From NCBI GenBank assembly GCA_035582835.1, contig JAYKAV010002790.1, forward strand, positions 282,571 to 346,570: a stretch of 64,000 nt of DNA, read 5' to 3'. The translations under genes and the position numbers were made by a program. Below the pieces are notes generated by a model. It worked only from the letters and a program-made list of their open reading frames with translations, ran no database searches and was not told the origin of the DNA. Origin of the DNA: Phoebastria nigripes. Lineage: Eukaryota; Chordata; Aves; Procellariiformes; Diomedeidae. This document shows positions 50,401 through 61,902 of the stretch, piece after piece. Numbering within the stretch: the first letter of the stretch is position 1; each line of letters starts with the position of its first letter.

Positions 50401-53400
50401 GGTGCCTATGTTAGTCTGTACTCTGTTCATGTGGCCTGTCAACTCCACCTTTTGAAACCAGGTAACCAGGATTTAGGCCAGCTGACAACAGTCCCACCTG
50501 GAGCACAACCCAGAGTAACCACCTTGGAAAAATCAGTCGGAGATCACTTCTCTTGGCTGATATTGGCACCTGAAAATCACCAGAAAAGGCACTTCTCTTT
50601 CCAGGCCCTTGCTATGACTCTAGCTAGGTCTTGGTATATCATATTTCTACCTGTAAAATGGGATATAAAGCCCTCCTCTGTAAACTGTTTTTGTTTCTAT
50701 AGGTTAAAAGTGCTCATTTAAGAGCTAGATATTACAAGGTTTCTGCTTTGGCAGGCATCTCTTGGGGTTAATCTTCAGTGTTCCACTCTTGGGAATGTAA
50801 ATTAAAAAAAAAATATTTTTCAAAGATGTCTTTTAAAAGTCTAAGTGACCTCCAGTGTGGTAGAATATGAAAGGCTGGCAAATGAATGACTTCCAGGCCA
50901 TCTGATACCTTCCATTATCAAGAGTGTTTTTCAAATATGTAAAATAGTATTTTTTTTCATTCCATATTAAAATCTTTTTGAGAGCAGTCCTTTGGCTCCA
51001 TAGAATCAGGAGCAGAGAATTTTTACTACAGCTGGCTCTTGCCACTGAAAATGACAAGCTGAGCTTTTTTAGCGTTGCTCTCACAGGCTACAGAGTTTGA
51101 CTTGTGCTGCCATTGAAAGCAGCAGTATCCATGCTATTCTTTCTGAAGTCTGTAACTTCATCTGATTTTGCTTCTGTCTTTGAGCCACTTACTAATGATA
51201 GTTTATGCAATAAAAACTATTCTTCGTCCTGGAACGCAAAAATAGAAGGCTAAAAAAAGTCCAGAATTCTAACACAGTACATGAGCTTACTATGAGCATG
51301 AAGGTTGGATTTCACATGAATTCTTCCAAAAATACATGAAAAAAAAAAATTTTGTTTTAGCTCTGCTAAGATTTAGTCACACAAGATAAAACAAATCTCT
51401 TGTGATCTATATGAAATACTGAGTTGCCTTACCACTGTATTTGTCATCAGTTTTTTGAATGCATCTTCATCTTTTTTGTCTAACACATGGCACCAGTTTA
51501 GTACTCTATTCTGCTTTTTATATTCAGTTTCTGACTTTTTTGTCAGTTCAAATTTTTATATAGCAAAAAGGTATAGTTGGTATAAATGGATCAGAACAGC
51601 AAGTCTGAATTATGTTGATGAGAAGTGATCCAAACTTTTAAGAAAGATACTCAAATTTAGCTGGAATTTTAAAATTATAAAGACCAAAATTCAGACCATA
51701 TTTCTAGGGCAACAAATGGAATCAGGCTGAAAATAAGGAGAACAAACTAAAAAAAAAGTTTTAAAACCCACAATGTTTCTAGGCCACTACTTTCCATCAA
51801 TTTTTCTTTGAAATAATGTCCAGGAAACACCACTGTGTACAATTTGGGCAAGGGATTTTGCATGTAGCTTCCCCCCCCCGCCCCCTTCTATAACCTGGAA
51901 AGGAAACCAAGAATGAACATCTCACCTCCCATTAATATGCAGGCAAATAAAAATAAGAAAACACATGGACTTCTAGCTGCCAAGGCTAAACATGAGGCTA
52001 GGTGACCATTCTCTCTTAGCAAATGTGCGCAAGCGTTTGAAATAGGCTCATTCTTGGCAAGTTACTGAAGTCTGCTAGTAGTTTATCTGACACCTACGAG
52101 GATGTCAGCTATGTTTAGAAATGAGAATAGTACACTTGAAAGTAGTGATCCAAATTACAGACTCCTTTAAAAATAATATGCCTATAAAGAATAATCAGTT
52201 GGTATTCATCTTTTCTTTCTATCATCACTTTAATTTTCCACAGTTCGATCTTGCTTCACACCGAAAGCACTCTGTGCTTTTTGAGGAAGAAATCCTACCC
52301 CAGCTACACAAAAGTGAAATGACAACAAAACCTGTTGTCATAGGCTTTGGAAGCAACTGTCATTGCAACTTAGATGCTTTACAATTATTTGTTCTGCTGG
52401 TTGTACCTGAACTGCATCCATGGCTTGAGTCTCTCACCGACCAGGAGAGCTCTGAGCATTTAGACTAGTGTATTTTTCTTTTGCAGAGAGTCCTTTAAGT
52501 TTTGGCTCCAGTGTCTGAGATAAGAATAATGGTAAATTACTGTAAACAACACATACCTATTTTGGTTTTATTTTGGAATTGCTGCTGACTATATTAATAA
52601 TAAAGAGAAGACTATTGCCTGAGCTGCTTATTAGATCGTCTGATCGTGACTCATTCTGTTCATTCCTCATCTGAAGAATGGCACTAGGTATGAAGAAAAA
52701 GAGCAAATCATTTTGCAACAGAGTTACTGATATTTGGTCAAACGTTCTCATATCCTTTCCAGATTCTTATGAACTTGAGTGTTGCCATGGTTTCTGCTGT
52801 GGGTTTCTAAGATATTCAGATGCTACTTCTGCAAAACTATTTCAATGATTAGAGTTTAAAAGAACTTTCTGCCATAAATAACGTCTTCAGACGGGCCTTT
52901 TGTCTTTGAGTTCTGAGATGAGGGAAAAAGTTAAGTAGCTTCCCCCAGGACACGTTTGGAGGAGAAGTTGAGGCATCTGTTTGTTCTCTGCCCTCTTTTT
53001 CCTGATAGAAAAGCCATTACTGGGGCCAGAAATTGTTTCTTCTGACTGCTCAAACAATCCAAGGGAACAGACACATTTTTCTTTATTGCTTCCTGGTAAG
53101 TGGAAAAAGCCCAAAATTCTCATCTCCCCGTGTCCCAACATTGGTATCCAACGGGGAATATGAGATGTGAGATTCCTCACTTCAGATTGCTCTTACTTCT
53201 GTACATATAGAGGAGTTCAGAGCATCCAGAGGAGTTGAAGGAGGAAAGGAGGATAAAAGTTTCAGCTCTGAGCCTCATTCACTGACCTGCCAGGTATTAG
53301 TTACCTAAATATCATGTCCTGTTACTGAATCATTTCCNTTAATTATTGGCCATCCCAAGAACTGTAGTCAGTGTGACATCAGCTATATGTTAATAGTGTA

Positions 53401-56400
53401 TTTTCTGGGGTTTGAATGAGCGGTACAGTGTAATGGTTGCAGACATTTAATGGAAAGAATAGAGAGTATTTAATGGCAGATAAAAGATTGGCAACACTCT
53501 CCAGGGAACAAGGTGAAGATGATGAGCATCAAATAGATTTTGTCCTCTGTTGGGGTATTGTTATGATCAAATTCACAGTTTATTTTTTAATCTTTAAAAC
53601 ATGCTATGGGTAATGTTGGTGACCATTTAAAACACCTACAGGGAGCACTAAGATGGGATGAAGTGATGGCTTGTTGGCAGTTACTTAGCAACAAATGCCC
53701 TGCTGTGGAGATAAACAAATTCTTAATAGAGTGAATCAAATGAAGACCAAACTCGCAATCATTGCATCTACAGAAAGGCTAGCATATAAATACCTAATCA
53801 TACTGTACCACCTATATGTATCATATTGCAAATAAAATGGCTGGTTTGTTTAAACAGTTGCTGTTAAAGATACCAGTGCTCAGTCTTTTGATTCTCCAAA
53901 ATGTGCTTTAAGCAAACACATATTTTACTCCATAGTTGAAGTTAGCTAAGAACAGATGCATAGACAGTAACTGTAGCTCAGCTGCTGAGTAGCAGTTCAT
54001 TAAGTTAATCAAAACCTAGCTTTCAATTTTGCATCTCAATCCTCAGGCAGAGATCCCAGTACTATGTCCTAAGTCCATGAAAACCTCTGTATTGATTTCT
54101 TAGAATGATAATATAAAGCAGATCTTAAACTTTGAAACTTAAGTAGGTTTAATAGAAATAAACAAATAAAACCTTAATGAAAATAGAAACTGAAAAGGAT
54201 TTAGCTGCAAAAAATATCATCTTTGCAACCTGTGTCATAAGGAATGACAAGGATTGCAGAAAGAATAAAAAAATTGGATATATCATTATGCAAATAATTA
54301 ACGAGAAACCCTGAAGAAGTCATCAATATGGTGGAATCCCTGGGGATTTTTTTTCCTAACTTCCAAAGTACAGCCATGGAGACAGAAGAAGCTGAAGTGC
54401 TTTTATCTGTCAAGGCGCCAACCAGATTTCTGCATAAAGCCCCAGAGTCATTGTGGAAGTAATGCTGGCATTATTATTGAACTATTAAACAATTTTATCT
54501 GTTTCAAATACTCCCAATCAAAATTACTGAGAGAAGATGTCTCATTTCCATCCTCAGATCTGCTCATCTAAGCAAAAGTGAAAAACTAATTCTTTTCTCC
54601 TTCCTTTTTTGGGGTTTTGTTTTGTTTTATTGTTAAAGAGAGTGACTGCATCAAAATGCTAAGCAAGGTTAAAAGTGCATCTAACTTTTGCAAGGGGAGG
54701 TTAGGAAAGAGAGTATTAAATCTTTTTCTGGAGGAAAGAATGAAATAGAAAGAATGGTGTCTTCCTGAATTCTAAAAAACGTGCATAGTGCATCATTTTC
54801 ATGTGTCACAAAATTATTATTGTCTGGTGATCCAGAATGACATGAGTACTGGGAAAGGAAGGTGGAGTAGCCATGCTGTTCTGAAACTAAATACCAATCT
54901 TTCTGTAATTCTCTTGAGATGACTCCCTTCGATGTTGCTGGGTTCCCTCTGTGAGGAATGGTCATAGATAGTTTACAGGTAGATTTATCTACCTGAAGAA
55001 GAAAATATTTGCTCTCCAGACTCCATTGACTGTATTGACAAGATCTTGCTTACAGAGTAGGTGAGCCGCTGAAGTGTATATATCTACAGACTAAATGACT
55101 ATGTTTAACTTGAGAGAGAACATTTTCAGTTCCTTGTGGACCTGTCTATTAAACCTGAAGTCTCTGAAAATCTTAGGTTGTAATTTGTCTGCAATTTCTT
55201 TTCCTGTTGTGTTAGTCTATCCTGCCATTCCCTATTTCCCCTGTTAGCACTATATGAATTAAACCAGTATTCTTGGAGAAGCTGCTTAGAGGGTCAGAGG
55301 TGAATTAGTGCCAACTTCATAGTGTTTCCCTCATTTGGCAATTTATTCTTCCTCTTTCTCCTTTAGGGTTTAGCACAGGATTGAAAAGAAGTTTGCCAGT
55401 AAGTTGGTGTTTAAAATACTGTTGCACAATGAAGCCATCCGTCTTGACCATAAAATACCAGTAGTGCTTTGCATTGTCCTTTTGTCTGTTAGTTTGTTTC
55501 AAAGAATTCTCAATGAATTATATTATTCAATTCTCATAATAAAGGAACTTCTTAATAGCCTTATTCAAATACAGTATTTTAATAAATTCAGCTGTCTTTT
55601 TTCACGTATTCATTTATATTTGGAGTCCAATTAAAATGCAGTTCTTTATGAATTTTTCCAAAATCTTATTGAATCATNTTTTTTGAGAAGGAGAAGCATT
55701 GGGCTTCCCCAACTTAGTTTAGACATCTCAGTCATAGATAGCACTGTTTCCATGTCTTCCACATTGTTAGTGTTGAGGGTATTCTNTTATGTCAAAGTGT
55801 ATTGTAAAGTAATTTTCTGTCTTAGTGTCATAGTAAGATAGGCAAGTCATTGCCTAGCTCGTTTTTTTAAAAATATGCTTTTTTATTATTCCATTATTGT
55901 CCCAAAGCAGTCAGAAATCTTATTGCAATTATTGCAATTATTATTTAATTGTCTTTGGGAATGGCTTCAGAACATCTTTATCATTATTATTATCATTATT
56001 ATTATTATTGAGTGAAAATTCCATGCTTCTCTATAAATATTTAAAAGAGAAAATGCAGACTTAGATGGAGAAAAAAAGATACAAAAGATTAGAAGTAGTC
56101 CTTGAATATTTAAAATTGCTGCATATGTCATTGATATTTCATCTGAAATAAGAAAAAAGTAGAAAAAGTAAGAATTTTAACTTGTCACTTTTTGCTTATA
56201 AGTATATGTAAGAAGCTGCCAGGAGTTGTATTTAAATCAATGTTGAAAGGGGCAAAGTTTCAAAATATCACAAGTGTTGAAGCTGTTGGTACAGCTGGCA
56301 TTCTGTTTTTCATTGTTCTTCATGCATGGAGTTAATGCAGATATAGCAGATTCTTTGAAACAACTGGAACTGATACAGACATTCCTAGTATCCAAAGAAA

Positions 56401-56807
56401 CTAATAAACACTTCAGGGTTTTTAACTGTTTGATGTTAAGTATTGTTGAATATAGAATGAAGCATCATTTGAGTCTTCAAGAAAATGCTGGAGAAAAAAT
56501 GATACTGTTAATGAAAGATCAGACATAATAGAGAGAGGCTGGAGGCCATTTACAGGTGACTGAGATGACAAAGATGGAAAAGCAAAGCAAGGTATCACTC
56601 CAGAGAATACATCTTCCTTCCAGTTAGAGTGGTAGAAGCTATATTTTTATTTGCACAGCAGAAGGCACAGATGGTATTGAATTTTCACAGCTGTCTTCCA
56701 GTAAGAGTTACTGGTAGTGTGGATGAACGTAGTTATTGTCTAGACAGTGATAAATCTTTATTTTTACCCATGTCTTTGTCCTTATTATTGCTAACAACAA
56801 AGTATTA
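47414..56807. other. Intronic sequence without recognised elements
   Basis: This is unique AT-rich intron. The only noted features are a cluster of TAATTA-type homeodomain cores at 48610-48690, a C-run at 51872-51886, ATT-type simple sequence at 55978-56010 and the exon-like open segment at 52244-52468. No RNA gene, transposon or convincing coding region was found by eye. Confidence 0.55.
52244..52468 (+). other. Terminal-exon-like open segment in ADGB intron 1 (unconfirmed)
   Basis: A pyrimidine-rich run ending TTTTCCACAG at 52243 is followed by a frame open for 74 codons to TAG at 52466-52468. The peptide contains RKHSVLFEEEILPQL and PVVIGFGSN and reads less like random translation than most intronic frames. 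It does not resemble any part of androglobin that I know. A downstream AATAAA occurs at 52600-52605. It could be an alternative last exon, a decayed gene remnant or chance. Confidence 0.15.
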
Positions 56808-57525
56808 TGGAATCACAGAAAAATGTAGATTGAAAGGTGCCTCTGGAAGCAATCGTATCCAACTCCCTGCTCAAAGCAGGGCCAGCTTAGATCAGGTTGC
56901 TTAGGTCCTTGTTCATTTGAGTTTAAAGTATCTACAAGCACTGTAGTTCCCCAGATCCTCCTTCTTACAATTTTTGAAGATGAGTGTGATGTTTGCCTTT
57001 TTCCAGTCATCAGAAACTTTGCCCGGTTGCCATGGTCTTTTGAATATGATCGACAGGAGCCTTGGAGTGACTCCAGTCAGCTCCCTCAGTACCTTTGCTC
57101 ACATCCCAACTAGTCTCATGGACCTGTGTGTGTCCAGTTGGCTTAAGTGCCTCCTAGCTGCTTTCCTCTACTGTAGATAATGCTTCACTCCCACAGACTC
57201 TGTTAGTACACTCATGGACTGGGAGGCCTGATTTGCCAACAAAATCCAAGACACAAAAAGGCATTGAGTATCTTGGCCTTTCCTATGTCCTTTGTCACTA
57301 AGTTCTCTGCCCCATTAAGCAGCGAACATGCACTTTCCTTCCTTAGTCTTCCTTTTACTGCCAGTGTACTTACAGAAGCTTTTTTCCTTGCCCTTAATGT
57401 CCTTCGATTATTTCAACTCTAGCTGAGCTTTTGCTTTTGTAGTTTCATTGCTCTACACTTGAGCAATGTCTCTGTTCCCCCAAGTGACTTGCCCCTGCTT
57501 CCACCTTCTGGGAGATAGGGCTTAT
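56808..57525 (-). repeat. CR1 LINE with internal deletion
   Basis: From the left come the reversed CR1 3' end (GGAATCACAG) and 3' UTR phrases (CTCCCTGCTCAAAGCAGGGC, TTAGATCAGGTTGCT). At about 56940 the sequence jumps to reversed ORF2 reverse-transcriptase sequence (CTGTAGTTCCCCAGATCCTC, TTTCCAGTCATCAGAAACTT, CCAGTTGGCTTAAGTG) and further ORF2 (TGTCCTTTGTCACTAAGTTC, CCCCATTAAGCAGC). The 3' UTR and ORF2 parts that normally lie between are missing. Frames are broken by substitutions and indels. The right edge is approximate. Confidence 0.8.
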
Positions 57526-58125
57526 ATAGTATTTTCAGGCGTCACTTGCTACACACCCTTTTCCCCTAGCCAGACTACTAATTCATATAGTCTGTGTTTG
57601 TCTTTAGAATGTAGTTATAATGTTGCACCTGTATAGGAACAATGAATGAATATTGTGTACAACAACTAAAAAAGAGCGTATGTGAATTATGACACTGTGA
57701 CTGTTTTATCTGAAATGTCAAATGCTTTGCACAATCTGAGTGGTGCTGTAAATCATAATCGGGGTTCATTTTTTTTCTGTGGAGTCACCAAAATCTCAAG
57801 AGGAAGTTATAATTCTGAAATTTAAAATGTGAGTATGGTTTTATATATCACTGATGATTTGTATGTCAGCATAAATATCCACATGATATGATATGCAATA
57901 TATGGCCAGGAGTTAAAAAAAAACTGTTCTCAAATATTAAAAAAATGAAATCTTTTCCTTTCAAATCTCCTGAAGATGTCAGTTTCTAAAGAAATTAATC
58001 TTTTATTTTTAATATAAATATTTCTTGGCACCAGTTTGTAAAAATAGCCCTCCAGCTGTAGCCCAAAACACTGTTATCTTCCTGATCTCCTGGACATATT
58101 TGTAGGAATTCTGCTCTTTCCCATT

Positions 58126-58140
58126 AAAAAAAAAAAAAAA

Positions 58141-58186
<46 letters not shown>

Positions 58187-58196
58187 AAAAAAAAAA
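58126..58196. repeat. Long A tract
   Basis: About 70 bases are nearly pure A with a single T and a GG interruption, followed by the first unit of the 122-bp duplication. No AATAAA or retroposed body is visible before it, so I do not call it a retrogene tail. Confidence 0.85.
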
Positions 58197-58404
58197 GTTT
58201 TAAAAAAAAGTAAAAAAAGTAAAAAAAAACAGTGTGTGGTATAAGGAAAGGAAAGAGAAAATTTCAATATCTTTAGCTTTTTNAAAAAAAAAAAAGGTAA
58301 AAAAAGGGTAAAAAAAAAGTTTTAAAAAAAAGTAAAAAAAGTAAAAAAAAACAGTGTGTGGTATAAGGAAAGGAAAGAGAAAATTTCAATATCTTTAGCT
58401 TTTT
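58197..58404. repeat. 122-bp-period tandem duplication
   Basis: An 86-nt block (58197-58282) that contains CAGTGTGTGGTATAAGG and ends ATCTTTAGCTTTTT recurs without visible change at 58319-58404. The two are separated by an A-rich spacer that begins with a single N at 58283. Identity of the two copies next to an N and homopolymers suggests either a very recent duplication or an assembly overlap joined incorrectly. Confidence 0.85.
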
Positions 58405-59533
58405 ATAGCTGATGTACATAATGAAATAGAAGTATCATGCAAATGTATTGTTAAGGCTCCAGTAGTAAAAAAGTATCTGTCTGCTATTGCACTTCTGCTG
58501 TAGAACACTGCTGAGTATCAAAGAGGAAATTCTGACCTTAGTCCTTTTTTCCAACTAGTTGAAGTCCATATGTTTTTTCTGCAATAAGATTTATTTAAAT
58601 CCTTTTGCTCAGTTTTTGGTGCCAGGTTGCTTCTCAGGTCCCTGCAGCTTCTTCCCTTTGTTCTTTAGAGTGGACATCATCTACAGTTTATTGCCAGTGG
58701 GTCTGGGAGAATATAATTAATATGTGACCTGCACATACTTTGTCTCCTTCCAGATTTGGTTGTTAAGGGGAGCTGCTGTATTCTCATTCTAACTAATTCA
58801 GTTTTTCAGCCCTTCGTACACACTGGAAAACCGATGTGCACAGGCACTGCTAGTGCTAGTTGGTAGCTATGAACACATTGTGTATTAGTCTTGTGAAAAT
58901 CCCTGCAGTCTCAGCAAACTTTTTACTGGAGTTGTGAATCCCGAGAGGGTAGTGACAGTACTGGTAGCACGAGGGGCTCTGAGAATGAAACTAACTGGAG
59001 ACAGAACTGGCTGGTCTAGCAGCTCACAGGTGCCTAGAAGTGGGAGTCCTATTCCCCAATATGTCTTTTATCCGTGGTGATCTCCTTTTGGTTGGTTGAA
59101 GTAAATAAGTAAGAAAAAAAAAATTGAAAAAAAAAATAAAAGGAAAGCCTTCGATTGGATGAGTGAGTTGAATTGGGTCATGAATGCTAGGACTGGCACA
59201 GGAGAGGAAGAAGAACCATGTGGCTTGAAGCAGGGGAAAAGGAAGAGAGAGGAAACTGTGCCCTTGGATTCTGCTTTTGTGCTTCAGCTGTCCCATTTAC
59301 TTCAGCAGGATTCCTCGTATAAATGCATTTAAATATTTTGTTGGTTTTTACCTGATAATGCCATCTAGCACTTCTATAGGCTTGCTTATCTTAGTGACAA
59401 AAAGTTGTTGTAGTTACTAACACTAAAATTTTTATTATGGTACATTAAAAGAAGAATATGTTATGAGACAAAAAGCTTCGTACTACCCTTGCCTAATATA
59501 CTGTTCATTTTTATTCATGCCTCTGTTTCCCAG

Positions 59534-59684
59534 GGCAACTATGTCTTCCCATGTAGGTGCTTCCAACGAGAAGTGGAGATTTCCTATTTGGCCAGAATGG
59601 AATGAAGCAGATATCAATGCAGAAAAATGGGATACTGGAAAAGTTGGAAAAGAGAAAGAAAAAACTGGAAAAAGTCCCATTTCA
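59534..59684 (+). CDS. ADGB: ADGB coding exon 2 (residues 26-76)
   Basis: The exon starts after CTGTTTCCCAG and ends TCA|GTAAGT. It encodes a variable Ser/Ala-rich run and then the strongly conserved block FPIWPEWNEADINAEKWD (42-59) and the Lys/Glu-rich KVGKEKEKTGKSP (62-74). The human counterpart reads FPLWPEWSEADINSEKWD. The first base completes codon E26 of exon 1, and the last codon is whole. The segment precedes the calpain-like region and has no known catalytic residue. Reading past the donor yields hydrophobic intronic codons, so the splice site is needed. Confidence 0.93.
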
Positions 59685-61809
59685 GTAAGTTGTGTGACAC
59701 ATGTATTATTTCCACTTAGTTTTTTGTACCTGTATTTAATAGAGTATTTGTCACAACTTCAAAATAATTTGTTACTGATAAATATATTAATTTTCAATCA
59801 TATCTTTTCAATGAGTTTAAATAGTTCCCTACTAAACTAAAATAATAAACTAAAAGTATTGTGCATTGTTTATTTGTTGCTTCTTAAATGAACTGTTAAC
59901 ATATGTGTATGCATTAATGTGTGCACATTAATGGTTAAAAAAACAGTGAAACTCCCAAACCTGTTCCATAACATAATTAAAACTGGGGATGTGGGAACAG
60001 CTGAACTGTTGTAGTATGTCAGAGCAATCCCTTCTCTGGGCACTGCAGTTTCTGTGGACTCAAAAGGTTGAATGCACCTTTCCCTATTACGGGAAAAACA
60101 GATGTTGAATTTTTTTCTTTTGCACACCTCAGTTTCTGGACATGTGAAACACTGTCTGCAGTTCTCATGTGCAAAGAATGGTTTGAGGGGATATAGTTAT
60201 TTTGCAGAACATAAGCACCTACCAGATGCAGAAAAATCCCTCAGTCTTTCCAACTTTGGAATGACTTTTAAATCTCATCTGGATTTTTACTCCTTCAAAC
60301 TGGTTATCATTACAAAATGTATGTGCGTCTTATGCAGAGTAGTTGTAAAATTATTTCTTAAAGAGTTTCTTAAACTTAGCATTTTTAAGTGATATTTAAA
60401 ATCCATTTAATCATGCTTAATCATCTATTTTTATATGCAAATTCTGCATTGTTCAGATGTTGTCTCTTATAGCCACCTTAAATAAAAGAGGAGTTAAACC
60501 TGATTTTGTCAGCCAAGTTTAGCTGAACCTACAATATCCTTCTTCAAAGTATTTTTGCACTTGTAAGCTAAAGAAAGGTGTATCTCTCCAGTTTTTTTAG
60601 TGTTTCTTTGCATAGTGTTATGTCATTCTCACCTGCCTCCTTTTCCTGGTTTATCTAGTGTTTAAGTGCTAAAATTTCCTGTTACACCATGTAGTCAGGG
60701 TTGGACGTCTCTGAAAGCAGAGTATAAACTCCGTTAATACAGTTCTGTATGGTCCAATCTACAAGGCTTCCTTTAAGCTTTCATAATAATAGTAATTCCT
60801 AAAAGGTTCTTCCCCCCACCCCCCAACTCCCAACTCATCTTGCTTCCTTCAGGTACTTTAAATAGTTTGTTGCAGATTGGTATGTTGAAGGAACTTACAC
60901 AATGAAACAAATAGGAAAAAAATGTGGCGAAAATACTATTTTGGAGTCTTTGGTTTGGGTTTGGGTTTGGTTTTTATGCTTTTGTAATATATTTTCTTTT
61001 GCCTTCCTTTAATCAGTAAGTACTCAAAGCATCATAGTTTTTCCTTCCCAGAAACTCTTTCTCTTGGTTGGTCTGTAGAAGATAAATAGAGTAGTACATC
61101 ATGGCCTGTGAAACACACCGAAATGTATAATATGCCTAAAAGCTATTTAAAATTCCAGGCACAAATGAAAGGCACTAACCATGTAACCAATTAGTTTCTT
61201 GGTCAGCACGAGCAGTATCAGAGGCATCGCCTCATCCTACATTGTACTATTAAGTAAACAGATATTGTATATCCTGATGCCTTCTGTTCAAACGGAGAAT
61301 AAGTATCACTTTGGAAATGAAAGTTTGAAAATTATATGAGACTCTCTCTTTAATGGTTTCTATAGCAGTTTTAAATGTGTGGAACCTGCTTTGTTTGTGT
61401 CTAAATAGTGCTTTAGATATTTACTTTCAGTCTTCAATTTAAAAAGCTTTAGAAATAAGTGAGTTAGAAAAAGTACTTAGAAACAACTTGGTAGAAGAGT
61501 GCCTGAATTAAAAGCTTAAACAGTTTTTTTGGAAGTTTCTCTGAAAGGAAACATTTTATATAGACATATTTAGACAGTGCAGGCCACATAGACTTCTCAG
61601 AACAATACAAGCANTTTTTGTGCTGAATCTTCAGTTTGGACTTTGCACTCTCTTAATTCAGTTATAGATAGTATTAGTTCCTTTTTTATGCTATTTTTCC
61701 CCTTAAGTAAAGTATTGTGTGAACAATATATTATTTTAAGTCTTGTGGAAGACACAATACTGTAATTAATAAAAAATGTTCTGGTTTTGTTCATGCATGT
61801 TTTATGTAG
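59685..61809 (+). other. ADGB intron 2 (2.1 kb)
   Basis: This is a phase-0 intron with a perfect donor (GTAAGT) and a modest acceptor (TTTTATGTAG). It contains short simple stretches, including a C-rich run near 60813-60830 and three TTTGGG-type units near 60955-60975, and no recognised transposon, exon or RNA gene. Confidence 0.8.
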
Positions 61810-61902
61810 TATGTCTTTGAGGATCCTGAAGGGAAAATAAAAATGCCAGCATCCTTAAAAGTGCATTCATGGAAACGTCCACATGAGTTTTTAGCAAATA
61901 AG
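61810..61902 (+). CDS. ADGB: ADGB coding exon 3 (residues 77-107)
   Basis: This exon of 31 codons encodes [10 protein letters not shown] and [17 protein letters not shown], matching human FFEDPEGKI and SLKIYSWKRP. It leads towards the calpain-like cysteine-protease-type domain. The donor is AAG|GTAAGA in phase 0. The acceptor TATGTAG has a weak pyrimidine run, but the reading frame and homology leave little doubt. Codons are AT-rich like the surrounding intron, unlike the GC-rich exon 1. Confidence 0.93.

Larger units (their letters stand above)
38501..59533 (+). other. ADGB intron 1 (21.0 kb)
   Basis: This long first intron runs from GTAAGA to the acceptor TGTTTCCCAG. It contains the mobile elements listed separately: LTRs at 40500, 44036 and 46835, a hAT-type element at 42772, and a CR1 at 56808. 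It also contains long A tracts at 41729 and 58126 and a 122-bp tandem duplication at 58197. The stretches 39000-40499, 47414-56807 and 58405-59533 contain no element or gene I can identify. One open segment behind a good splice acceptor lies at 52244-52468. Confidence 0.85.

Noticed and set aside
50317..50721. 134-codon frame in ADGB intron 1
   Set aside because: No homology that I recognise and no flanking splice sites. It is ordinary intronic sequence.
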